Of a DNA stretch of 27,765 nt, positions 14,517-20,356 are shown one piece after another. The position numbers and the translations under genes were made by a program. Numbering within the stretch: the first letter of the stretch is position 1; each line of letters begins with the position of its first letter. The notes under the pieces were generated by a model, which was not told the origin of the DNA, did not search any database, and saw only the letters and a list, made by a program, of their open reading frames with translations. The stretch is taken from the IMG/VR virus record IMGVR_UViG_3300035701_000223, positions 1 through 27,765 of that record; one strand, 5' to 3'. Source of the DNA: a virus.

Positions 14517-15103
14517 AAACAACAAAAGCCATCCTGACTGAGTTAGATGCGTGCTCGGAGGCCGTGAAGTGGGCCGGTCGAAAGACGCATAAGCAAGCGT
14601 GGGAGACGTGCAAGCGCGGAGACTGGCTATTATGGATTGCGGACAGGTTCGACGTTGACAGGAAACTACTTGTCTTGGCCGCGTGCGGTTGTGCGAGAAC
14701 GGTCCTCAAGTATGTTCCAGTAGGCGAAGATCGACCGAGGATTGCCATTGAAACGGCTGAGGCGTGGACAAGAGGTGAGGCGATGATTGACCAGGTGCGA
14801 TCCGCCGCCTATGCCGCCGCCTATGCCGCCTATGCCGCCGCCGATGCCGCCTCTGCCGCCCATGCCCTCTATGCCGCCGAGGCCGCCGCCTATGCCGCCG
14901 ATGCCGTCTATGCCGCCTATGCCGTCGATGCCGTCTATACTGCCGCCCATGCCGCCGTCTATGCCGCCCATGCCGCCGATGACGTCTATACTGCCGCCCA
15001 TGCCGCCGCCCATAAGAACATGGCTGGTGTCGTGCGGAAGATCATCCCGTTCAGCGTTATCAAAAAGGCCATCGCCGACTATGAGGGGAAGGAGGAAGCA
15101 TGA
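14513..15103 (+). CDS. Imm5-like Ala/Tyr-rich repeat protein, tandem copy 1 (196 aa)
   Basis: ATG with a perfect SD (AAGGAGGAAGC) and ATGA coupling. Residues 1-95 (AWETCKRGDWLLWIADRFD, LLVLAACGCARTVLKYVP, DRPRIAIETAEAWTRGEA) resemble the Imm5-type putative immunity domain, whose members also carry Ala-rich helices. Residues ~97-163 are almost entirely Ala with Tyr, Asp, His and Val (AAYAAAYAAYAAADAA...), predicted as long amphipathic helix or solenoid. The end (GVVRKIIPFSVIKKAIADYE then GKEEA) carries the shared cassette tail. 'Immunity' is only the family label; partner and role in this phage are unknown. The next gene is a duplicate with one residue changed. Confidence 0.7.
   Translation: MKTTKAILTELDACSEAVKWAGRKTHKQAWETCKRGDWLLWIADRFDVDRKLLVLAACGCARTVLKYVPVGEDRPRIAIETAEAWTRGEAMIDQVRSAAYAAAYAAYAAADAASAAHALYAAEAAAYAADAVYAAYAVDAVYTAAHAAVYAAHAADDVYTAAHAAAHKNMAGVVRKIIPFSVIKKAIADYEGKEEA
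14801..15010 (+). repeat. GCC-rich low-complexity tract, copy 1
   Basis: 210 bp built almost entirely from GCC, TAT, GAT, CAT and GTC codons, coding the Ala/Tyr helix. GCC is used for nearly every alanine, so the DNA itself is a triplet-phased repeat. It leaves long open frames on both strands, which are shadows. Confidence 0.85.
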
Positions 15104-15684
15104 AAACAACAAAAGCCATCCTGACTGAGTTAGGTGCGTGCTCGGAGGCCGTGAAGTGGGCCGGTCGAAAGACGCATAAGCAAGCGTGGGAGACGTGCAA
15201 GCGCGGAGACTGGCTATTATGGATTGCGGACAGGTTCGACGTTGACAGGAAACTACTTGTCTTGGCCGCGTGCGGTTGTGCGAGAACGGTCCTCAAGTAT
15301 GTTCCAGTAGGCGAAGATCGACCGAGGATTGCCATTGAAACGGCTGAGGCGTGGACAAGAGGTGAGGCGATGATTGACCAGGTGCGATCCGCCGCCTATG
15401 CCGCCGCCTATGCCGCCTATGCCGCCGCCGATGCCGCCTCTGCCGCCCATGCCCTCTATGCCGCCGAGGCCGCCGCCTATGCCGCCGATGCCGTCTATGC
15501 CGCCTATGCCGTCGATGCCGTCTATACTGCCGCCCATGCCGCCGTCTATGCCGCCCATGCCGCCGATGACGTCTATACTGCCGCCCATGCCGCCGCCCAT
15601 AAGAACATGGCTGGTGTCGTGCGGAAGATCATCCCGTTCAGCGTTATCAAAAAGGCCATCGCCGACTATGAGGGGAAGGAATGA
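15100..15684 (+). CDS. Imm5-like Ala/Tyr-rich repeat protein, tandem copy 2 (194 aa)
   Basis: Differs from copy 1 by Asp12 to Gly and by loss of the last two residues: the shared tail is cut after GKE, where the DNA runs directly into the RusA-like gene (GGAATGATTG). Otherwise identical, including every synonymous position I compared. Near-perfect identity means either a very recent duplication, active conversion, or an assembly error. It overlaps the resolvase gene start by ATGA. Function as for copy 1. Confidence 0.7.
   Translation: MKTTKAILTELGACSEAVKWAGRKTHKQAWETCKRGDWLLWIADRFDVDRKLLVLAACGCARTVLKYVPVGEDRPRIAIETAEAWTRGEAMIDQVRSAAYAAAYAAYAAADAASAAHALYAAEAAAYAADAVYAAYAVDAVYTAAHAAVYAAHAADDVYTAAHAAAHKNMAGVVRKIIPFSVIKKAIADYEGKE
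15388..15597 (+). repeat. GCC-rich low-complexity tract, copy 2
   Basis: Copy of 14801-15010 within the second unit of the tandem duplication. The same triplet-phased GCC-rich composition codes the Ala/Tyr helix. Confidence 0.85.
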
Positions 15685-16037
15685 TTGCCTTGACGATACC
15701 CGGCCAGTTGCCGTCCCTAAACAAAATGCTTCGGACGCACTGGGCCAAGCGTGCGAAACTCAAGAAAGACATGAGATGGATACTGATGTGCGCCTATGGC
15801 ACGCCGCCTCCCGACGGCAACCGCAAACGGCTTTGCCATCTCGTTATTACCGTCTATCAGAAGACCCGACGATTTGATGAGGACAACCTGCACGGGGCAT
15901 GTAAACCCGTGATTGATTGCCTGAAGGAAATGGGATTCATTTATCGGGACTCGCCGAAGTGGCTTGACCTGGATATACGGCAGGCGCTGGATCACAAGAA
16001 GCCTCGGATTGAGATCGAGATTGAAGAGTTGCCGTGA
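15681..16037 (+). CDS. rusA: RusA-like Holliday junction resolvase
   Basis: 118 aa, the usual size for RusA. The fold signature is present: IPGQLPSLNKMLRTHWAK at the N-terminus, then RRFDEDNLHGACKPVIDCLKEMGFIYRDSPKWLDL. Asp66, Asp68 and Asn69 form the D-x-DN catalytic motif; Asp90 in YRDSP occupies the place of the third acidic residue, where many family members have DDP. The enzyme resolves Holliday junctions as a dimer during phage recombination or before packaging. It is coupled to the duplicated gene upstream by ATGA and fits the recombination module further left. Confidence 0.88.
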   Translation: MIALTIPGQLPSLNKMLRTHWAKRAKLKKDMRWILMCAYGTPPPDGNRKRLCHLVITVYQKTRRFDEDNLHGACKPVIDCLKEMGFIYRDSPKWLDLDIRQALDHKKPRIEIEIEELP

Positions 16038-16120
16038 TGTTTTATATCGCCCTGGTCTACCTTGCGGCCTTCACGGGCGGGATCGTATATGCACTTTTCG
16101 AGGATAGGAGGAGGGCATGA
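16037..16120 (+). CDS. 27-aa membrane peptide
   Basis: TGATG overlap with the resolvase stop. MFYIALVYLAAFTGGIVYAL is a single membrane helix with a basic tail (FEDRRRA). The tail codons AGGAGGAGG supply the SD of the next gene, so the two are translationally linked. Confidence 0.5.
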   Translation: MFYIALVYLAAFTGGIVYALFEDRRRA

Positions 16121-16284
16121 TTTCTTTATTATTTCTATTGAGTGCCGATATTTTGGGCGCAATATTTATTATCGAACTCGGGAATATTAGCAGGGCTCCG
16201 AAAAGGATAACATTTTTGGCATGTCTCATCTGGGGAATCCTTGTTGCCATGATTGTTCATATTATCGAACATCATGGTTTTTGA
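16117..16284 (+). CDS. 55-aa protein with two membrane segments
   Basis: ATGA-coupled, SD GGAGGAGGGC. Two hydrophobic helices (LLFLLSADILGAIFIIE and FLACLIWGILVAMIVHII) flank a basic loop (SRAPKR). The topology resembles small class II holin-like proteins, but so do many phage membrane peptides. It is ~2.4 kb from the endolysin. No family recognised. Confidence 0.55.
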   Translation: MISLLFLLSADILGAIFIIELGNISRAPKRITFLACLIWGILVAMIVHIIEHHGF

Positions 16285-16306
16285 GAACATTGAAAAGGAG
16301 GGAGGC

Positions 16307-16477
16307 ATGAATCCCCCTGAAAAGCCCAAGCCGAAATGGACTGCACCCTGTTGCTTCGATGTATTCGCACAATCTACGGAGACCGATATCGCCTGCGCTG
16401 CGTACCTGAAAATGGTTCCGGTGGAAACGTGCGGAAGGGACTGTCAGGCATATAAGCCGTGGAAAGGGAACGCATAA
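16307..16477 (+). CDS. Cys-rich 56-aa protein
   Basis: Start ATG 16307 with a strong SD (AAAAGGAGGGAGGC). Contains CC, C and C-x3-C groups (APCCFDVF, DIACAAY, ETCGRDCQAY) that could bind a metal. Begins MNPPEKPKPKW. No known function. Confidence 0.55.
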   Translation: MNPPEKPKPKWTAPCCFDVFAQSTETDIACAAYLKMVPVETCGRDCQAYKPWKGNA

Positions 16478-16486
16478 GGAGGAACA

Positions 16487-17284
16487 ATGAATAAAAAAAG
16501 AATGGTAGTTGTCTCAGACTTTCATAGCGGCCATGAATACGGATTGACGCCGCCGGATTGGTGGTTCAGGGAAGATGCTGAGGCAGAGCGAATCTCTAAG
16601 CCTGCCAAGTTTCAGAGGAGACTATGGGAGTTCTATACGAAGACTATAGACTCGCTGAAGCCCATCGATATTCTGGTTGTCAACGGGGATGCAATCGAGG
16701 GTAAGGGTGAACGATCCGGAGGTGTCGAATTGATAACGCCGGACAGACATGAACAGGTAAGGATGGCCAGAGAGATCATTGACTATACTCATGCTCCCCT
16801 TGTCCGGATCCTCTATGGAACGAGATATCATGTCGGCAAGGAAGAGGACTTTGAATCCACCCTGAAGGATTCGCTACATTGTGAAGACGTGCAGATTCAA
16901 GGACACGCGTTTCTTGAGATCAACGGGAACGGCGTGGATATAAAGCATAAGGTTTCCAGCAGTACGGTCCCTCATGGCCGGATGACGGCAATTGCTAGGG
17001 CGCATCTCTGGAATGTTGTTTGGAACGCCGAGCATGAACGGCAACCGAAAGCCGATATCATCATTCGGAGTCACGTGCATTATCACCAATATTGCGGCGG
17101 ATCATCATGGTTGGCGATGACCACTCCGGCTCTTTGTTATAACTCATCCTATGGGATTCGGGAATGCGAAGGTCTGGTGGATATTGGGATGATATGCTTC
17201 GATTTCGATGACGAAGGAGGATATATATGGCATCCAGAGATTGCAAATTTCGCGGATTTAAAAGTGCTGTCCGAAGAGATATAG
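16487..17284 (+). CDS. Calcineurin-like metallophosphoesterase
   Basis: 265 aa, SD AAGGAGGAAC. Motifs of the two-metal phosphoesterase fold occur in order: Asp11-x-His13 (SDFHSGH), Asn66-Gly-Asp68 (VVNGDAIEG), GTRYH (111-115, in place of the usual GNH), His173 (ARAHLW), and His196-x-His198 (RSHVHYH). Phage members of this family are usually predicted DNA or nucleotide phosphoesterases; the substrate here cannot be told. The GN-to-GT change at the third motif is notable but His115 is kept. It sits between small accessory genes and the conserved unknown at 17351. Confidence 0.82.
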   Translation: MNKKRMVVVSDFHSGHEYGLTPPDWWFREDAEAERISKPAKFQRRLWEFYTKTIDSLKPIDILVVNGDAIEGKGERSGGVELITPDRHEQVRMAREIIDYTHAPLVRILYGTRYHVGKEEDFESTLKDSLHCEDVQIQGHAFLEINGNGVDIKHKVSSSTVPHGRMTAIARAHLWNVVWNAEHERQPKADIIIRSHVHYHQYCGGSSWLAMTTPALCYNSSYGIRECEGLVDIGMICFDFDDEGGYIWHPEIANFADLKVLSEEI

Positions 17285-17568
17285 GGGTTTCATGGAGAGA
17301 GATCGAGGAGGCGAGAGCCAAAACGGGAAATCTGAACGAGGAGGAAGAGAATGAAGAATTCGAAGGAATTGAATCGGAAGGTTATTCTGAGTGGCATTTC
17401 CGACATCATGTTCGACCGGTATCCGGGGGACAACAATACGACCTTGACGCCGGAGAAGAAGATGTATTTTGCGATGGACGAGAAGACATTGATTCTACCG
17501 GCGGCGAATTTAATGTCTTTTCTGAGCGCACAAAATACAGACTCTGCACCCAAAAGGTTTCTCGCTAA
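17227..17568 (+). CDS. Overlapping ORF with strong SD (113 aa), uncertain
   Basis: The ATG at 17227, inside the end of the phosphoesterase gene, follows GAAGGAGGATATAT, a strong ribosome site. The first 40 residues (MASRDCKFRGFKSAVRRDIG VSWREIEEAR) look protein-like and fill the 66-bp gap to the next gene, but the frame then runs 218 bases through the 185-aa gene, where it reads like a shadow. A short real gene that lost its stop codon by a frameshift is plausible. Confidence 0.4.
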   Translation: MASRDCKFRGFKSAVRRDIGVSWREIEEARAKTGNLNEEEENEEFEGIESEGYSEWHFRHHVRPVSGGQQYDLDAGEEDVFCDGREDIDSTGGEFNVFSERTKYRLCTQKVSR

Positions 17569-17908
17569 GCAATATAAGAAAATTGCTTCGGCCATGCTGA
17601 GTTATGTATCTATCACGCCATTTGAAATCCCATTTACGGCAGACGGGAAGCCGGTTGTTTTCGGGGGATTCGGGAAGCAATTTTACATTCATAATTCCGT
17701 GGCAAGATTGAATAAAGGCGTTCCGAATCCGAAGACTCGTCCGGCACTGAGGTTGCCGTGGGAACTGTCGTTCAATGTGTCGATCTATCCGAATAACGAA
17801 TTCAGTGAAGACATGTTGAATGATCTTTTCGTTCGGGGCGGCGTGGCAATCGGGCTGGGGACGTTTAGGGGGGTTTTCGGGAAGTTCCGTGTATCGACAT
17901 GGGAATAA
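17351..17908 (+). CDS. Conserved phage protein of unknown function (185 aa)
   Basis: ATG with GAGGAGGAAGAGA upstream. The sequence (VILSGISDIMFDRYPGDNNT, KKMYFAMDEKTLILPAANLM SFLSAQN, IPFTADGKPVVFGGFG, GGVAIGLGTFRGVFGKFRVSTWE) is well-formed and alternates beta strands and helices. The ending 'GLGTFRGVFGKF' recalls the glycine-rich loop of RAMP/Cas7-like folds, and I have a vague memory of similar phage proteins, but this is inference. It could bind single-stranded nucleic acid. Its stop codon lies two bases before the first NNGGC array. Confidence 0.7.
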   Translation: MKNSKELNRKVILSGISDIMFDRYPGDNNTTLTPEKKMYFAMDEKTLILPAANLMSFLSAQNTDSAPKRFLAKQYKKIASAMLSYVSITPFEIPFTADGKPVVFGGFGKQFYIHNSVARLNKGVPNPKTRPALRLPWELSFNVSIYPNNEFSEDMLNDLFVRGGVAIGLGTFRGVFGKFRVSTWE

Positions 17909-18001
17909 TCGCGGCGCGGCTGGGCTAGGCAGGGCAAGGCTTGGCTTGGCTGGGCAGGGCATGGCGCGGCAAGGCCGGGCAAGGCAAGGTGGATTATTAC
18001 C
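17901..18001. repeat. 10-bp inverted repeat enclosing the first NNGGC array
   Basis: GGGAATAATC (17901-17910) and GATTATTACC (17992-18001) are inverted complements at 9 of 10 positions, bracketing the first pentanucleotide array. A further GATTAT (18106-18111) ends the second array. They could be element ends or a stem that presents the array as a loop. Confidence 0.55.
17911..17990 (+). repeat. Phased pentanucleotide array 1 (NNGGC)15
   Basis: Fifteen consecutive 5-bp units with fixed GGC and varying first two bases (dinucleotides in order GC GC TG TA AG AA TT TT TG AG AT GC AA CG AA), then AAGGT. The array has no point interruptions. It starts two bases after a stop codon and ends in AGGTGGATTAT. 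Confidence 0.93.
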
Positions 18002-18010
18002 GCACATATC

Positions 18011-18105
18011 GTGGCAAGGCGTGGCGCGGCAAGGCGTGGCAAGGCTTGGCGCGGCAAGGCCGGGCAAGGCAAGGCAAGGCGTGGCAAGGCGAGGCAAGGC
18101 TAGGT
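18011..18105 (+). repeat. Phased pentanucleotide array 2 (NNGGC)18
   Basis: Eighteen consecutive NNGGC units (AA nine times, GT four, GC two, TT, CG and GA once), then TAGGT. It is separated from array 1 by 20 bp, exactly four units, so the 5-bp phase is unbroken across both. A 24-bp stretch (17966-17989 and 18051-18074) is shared by both arrays. The array end provides the GTG start of the next gene. Confidence 0.93.
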
Positions 18106-18463
18106 GATTATAAAAAATGCTCTCTCTAAAAACAAAATAGACAAAGATTGTCGAGGTTATGAAAAACTACTCGTCGCCATCGCGCTCCAAGCCGTTCAAG
18201 ATTATCTCAACGGCCCGTCCAAAGACAATAGGCGAAATTATACAAAAATCAAACAGTATCAACGTGATAAAATTAACAGTCAAAACAAAATCTACGCAAG
18301 CGCTAAACGCTATATTTTCGACGGAATATCGGATAACTCTATTTTCGGATTTAGTTCCATCATGAATTATTTCCAGATCGACATACCCCATGCCAGGAAA
18401 AAGATACGGTTATCTAATAGTAAACAAACGGCCTTACGTTCTTTGCCCCTTGACAGGAAGTAA
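18104..18463 (+). CDS. Conserved phage protein, possible DNA-binding (119 aa), GTG start formed by array end
   Basis: An in-frame TAG lies at 18101-18103, and no other Met, Val or Leu start suits, so the GTG at 18104 is the start; GAGG and AAGG of the last array units act as its ribosome site. The sequence (LLVAIALQAVQDYLNGPSKD, YASAKRYIFDGISDNSIFGF SSIMNYFQIDIPHARKKI) resembles a widespread small phage protein with an N-terminal helix, an 'A..wIF' segment and a C-terminal FSF..i...L.idp.y.R..i block. Function unknown. Confidence 0.65.
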   Translation: MIIKNALSKNKIDKDCRGYEKLLVAIALQAVQDYLNGPSKDNRRNYTKIKQYQRDKINSQNKIYASAKRYIFDGISDNSIFGFSSIMNYFQIDIPHARKKIRLSNSKQTALRSLPLDRK

Positions 18464-18484
18464 GTCAATGCACATAATCAATAT

Positions 18485-18691
18485 ATGCAGGGAAAAGATC
18501 AAAATCCGGAATCCATCAAAACCTGCGTGCATTGTGGGGGGGAATTCCAACTTAAAAATGGCATCAAGATGAGACGTTCCTATTATTGCGGATATTGCCA
18601 AACCATTATGTTCGGCAATCCCGATCTTGCCTGGATACCGAAACTTCGGAGAGCCGAAACAATCCCCCCTGGATTTCACAAGATAGAATGA
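18485..18691 (+). CDS. Zinc-ribbon protein (68 aa)
   Basis: Two Cys pairs, CVHC (~14-17) and CGYC (~35-38), define a zinc ribbon (TCVHCGGEFQLKNG, RSYYCGYCQTIMFG). The ATG at 18485 lacks a clear SD; an out-of-frame ATG at 18468 has a better one (AGGAAG) but opens only a 34-codon frame. Seven G at 18535-18541 fall within the first knuckle. It is coupled to the endolysin by ATGA. Confidence 0.55.
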   Translation: MQGKDQNPESIKTCVHCGGEFQLKNGIKMRRSYYCGYCQTIMFGNPDLAWIPKLRRAETIPPGFHKIE

Positions 18692-19035
18692 CTAACACAC
18701 TCCTCCGCGCAGAATTCAATCGCCTATTCGGGCTTCTTTCCGTTTACGCCGACATCAATGATATTAAATTCATTCATGGAAACGAGGGATATTACCGAAC
18801 TGCCGAACAGCAAAAGGCGTTATTCGATGCCGGTAAATCTAAGTGTGATGGCGTGAAGATTATCAGTCGCCATCAATCCCACCTTGCCCGAGATCTCTAT
18901 GTCATTAACGGCAAGGCTCAGATTGTTTGGGACGATTCGCCTTATATAATTCTCGGGGCATATTGGAAAAAGCTGGGCGGAACGTGGGGGGGTTATTTCG
19001 AGGGATTTAGGGACATTTTTCACTTCGAAATCTAG
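18688..19035 (+). CDS. Endolysin-type M15 peptidase (D-Ala-D-Ala carboxypeptidase / L-Ala-D-Glu peptidase-like)
   Basis: 115 aa from the ATG at 18688. Zinc-binding motifs of the VanY/M15 family are visible: Ser60-x-His62...Ala67-x-Asp69 (SRHQSHLARD; the usual Gly is His65) and Asp109-x-x-His112 in the terminal DIFHFE. YRTAEQQKALFDAGKSK is the typical upstream segment. His62, Asp69 and His112 should hold the zinc. It cleaves peptide stems of peptidoglycan for host lysis. There is no signal peptide, so a holin should release it; the small membrane proteins nearby are candidates. Confidence 0.85.
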   Translation: MTNTLLRAEFNRLFGLLSVYADINDIKFIHGNEGYYRTAEQQKALFDAGKSKCDGVKIISRHQSHLARDLYVINGKAQIVWDDSPYIILGAYWKKLGGTWGGYFEGFRDIFHFEI

Positions 19036-19041
19036 CAAGAC

Positions 19042-19128
19042 ATGGATAAAATCCATATATACGGGTGGGAAACGGCTCTCAAGAACAGGCGATGGGTGGG
19101 CCGCCGAGAGCACGGGGGAAGTGCATAA
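19042..19128 (+). CDS. Possible 28-aa peptide
   Basis: ATG at 19042, product MDKIHIYGWETALKNRRWVG RREHGGSA, ending in TAATG shared with the next gene. No clear SD. Its codons include the next gene's ribosome site (GGGGGAAG). Weak support beyond coupling. Confidence 0.35.
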   Translation: MDKIHIYGWETALKNRRWVGRREHGGSA

Positions 19129-19409
19129 TGCCCTATATCGTCTCCGCGCGCAGAGAGAGTTTTCAGGACTTCCTTGAGAAAGTCAAGAACCTGCGCATCG
19201 ACAGCGCCGGGGAGTTGAACTATCTTGTCACGATGCTCGGTCAAGTCTATCTGACACAGCATGGGATATCGTATCGGGTGTTCAATGAGATCGTCGGTGC
19301 TTTTGAATGCGCTAAAATCGAGACATACCGCCGGCAGATAGCCAACATGGAAGATATAAAAAAGCAAGAGAATGGGGATGTTTTTATCCCTGTTCCGGGG
19401 GTTGAATGA
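19128..19409 (+). CDS. DUF6899-like conserved phage protein (93 aa)
   Basis: TAATG-coupled ATG at 19128. The sequence has the characteristic blocks of a small phage family: GELNYLVTMLGQVYLTQHG, SYRVFNEIVGAFECAKIETY RRQIANMED, KKQENGDVF. Mostly helical. The family's biochemical role is unknown. Its stop overlaps the next gene by ATGA. Confidence 0.7.
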   Translation: MPYIVSARRESFQDFLEKVKNLRIDSAGELNYLVTMLGQVYLTQHGISYRVFNEIVGAFECAKIETYRRQIANMEDIKKQENGDVFIPVPGVE

Positions 19410-19750
19410 AAGCCGAAGAAGCGGAAAAAACGCTCGGTCTCGGCCTCTGCTTTAGATGCGAACACCGCGCCGAATTCCTGGAGAATGGGCTCAAGCCGCG
19501 TTTCGAGTGCGGCATGGAGAAAACGGCTACCTCGTGTTGTTATTGTTTTATACCGTGCAAGCCCGTTGCCGTTGCGCCCAGCGACGGGGAGAAGCGTCCC
19601 ATCTTCGGCCCATGGATGATTGCCGGACGGGTGAGGGCGCAAGGACTTGTTGACCATGAACGATTGCGGCTGAAGCTGGTCGATGTCGGCGACGGGGCCG
19701 TTACCGCAGTCTGGACAATCAAGCCGAAAGGGAAGAAAAAAGCCAAGTGA
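19406..19750 (+). CDS. Cys-rich zinc-binding phage protein (114 aa)
   Basis: Coupled by ATGA. Residues 13-40 (GLCFRCEHRAEFLENGLKPR FECG) match a common phage motif C-x2-CEHR...PR-x-ECG, followed by CCYCF...C, giving enough Cys for one or two zinc sites. The C-terminal half (GRVRAQGLVDHERLRLKLV) is beta-rich with a basic tail (KPKGKKKAK). Function unknown. Confidence 0.6.
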   Translation: MKAEEAEKTLGLGLCFRCEHRAEFLENGLKPRFECGMEKTATSCCYCFIPCKPVAVAPSDGEKRPIFGPWMIAGRVRAQGLVDHERLRLKLVDVGDGAVTAVWTIKPKGKKKAK

Positions 19751-20121
19751 AAATAGCTTATATTGCGGGGCCGATGACGCCCCATGGAAATAGACTCGAT
19801 ACGGAGAACGCGGCTATCGAATATCTCCTGAATATTAGGGACATGGTTCAAGTCGCCGTCGGTCTAATCGCCAAGGGTTATGCGCCATATTGTCCCGCCC
19901 TAGATTATCAGTATTTCTTATCGCTGACTTATGGCGGCGACACCATAACCGAGGGTGCCATCAAATCTATCAGCATGGCATTCCTTGAGGTTTCCGACAT
20001 CATCGTCTTGTTGCCCGGATGGGAGGTATCGGAAGGATGCCAAGCCGAATATTCGCGGGCCGTGGAATTAAAAATGCCGTCATTCTATGGGGTCAGGAGC
20101 GTACCTGATGCCCACGTTTAA
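19747..20121 (+). CDS. Nucleoside 2-deoxyribosyltransferase-like protein (DUF4406)
   Basis: GTG start in GTGA overlap. The sequence opens MKIAYIAGPMT and has SDIIVLLPGWEVSEGCQAEY SRA, the nucleoside deoxyribosyltransferase-like/DUF4406 signature (G-P-M near the start; a late Asp, W-x-x-S-x-G-x-x-E). Length (124 aa) fits. True enzymes exchange bases between deoxynucleosides; many phage members are uncharacterised. A link to nucleotide salvage or modified bases fits the two methyltransferases downstream but is inference. Confidence 0.75.
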   Translation: MKIAYIAGPMTPHGNRLDTENAAIEYLLNIRDMVQVAVGLIAKGYAPYCPALDYQYFLSLTYGGDTITEGAIKSISMAFLEVSDIIVLLPGWEVSEGCQAEYSRAVELKMPSFYGVRSVPDAHV

Positions 20122-20356
20122 GCCGCCTGTATCCCATTATGATCGCTCCGTAATCGAGCCGATTGATTTCATCGAATCGAGCTTCACGCCCGAGGAATAC
20201 CGGGGCCATCTCAAGGCTTGCATTATTAAATATATCTCTCGATATCGCTACAAGGGGAAGCCGATTGAGGACTTAACCAAAGCGCAGACCTATTTGCTCT
20301 GGCTAATCGAGTTTGAAGGGAATCGACCCGTATCCCAAACAGGGGAGGATAAATGA
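20108..20356 (+). CDS. DUF3310 family protein (82 aa)
   Basis: ATG at 20108 with AGGAGC upstream, overlapping the previous gene by 14 bases. The pattern HYDRSVIEPIDFI...GHLKACIIKYISRYRYKGKPIED LTKAQTYLLWLI is the DUF3310 consensus (often mislabelled nucleotide kinase in phages). Function unproven. Coupled to the next gene by ATGA. Confidence 0.85.
   Translation: MPTFKPPVSHYDRSVIEPIDFIESSFTPEEYRGHLKACIIKYISRYRYKGKPIEDLTKAQTYLLWLIEFEGNRPVSQTGEDK

Larger units (their letters stand above)
14478..15680 (+). repeat. Tandem duplication, 587-bp period, near identical
   Basis: 14478-15093 and 15065-15680 match over 616 bp with one difference noticed by eye (A at 14547, G at 15134). The copies overlap by a 29-bp segment that therefore appears three times, starting at 14478, 15065 and 15652. 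It encodes the shared C-terminus and the ribosome site, and the copies were probably made by recombination between such segments. Confidence 0.93.

Noticed and set aside
14666-15600. Long Gly-rich minus-strand frames (MGGGMGGSID...) and Pro/Met-rich plus frames (MPPPMPPMPP...)
   Set aside because: They are shadows of the GCC-rich Ala/Tyr repeat, lack ribosome sites, and repeat identically in both copies of the duplication.
17911-18105. CRISPR array
   Set aside because: Units are only 5 bp with no repeat/spacer alternation of CRISPR size and no cas genes; the Cas4-like nuclease belongs to a recombination module.
17785-18129. ORFs of ARQGKARQGMA-type or MPRLALPCPALP-type repeats across the NNGGC arrays
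   Set aside because: A 5-bp repeat without stop-like units stays open in several frames on both strands. No SD supports them and their reading follows mechanically from the repeat.
18468-18572. 34-codon ORF with AGGAAG upstream
   Set aside because: The overlapping frame has two zinc-ribbon Cys pairs and couples to the endolysin, so the short frame is likely a shadow despite the better SD.
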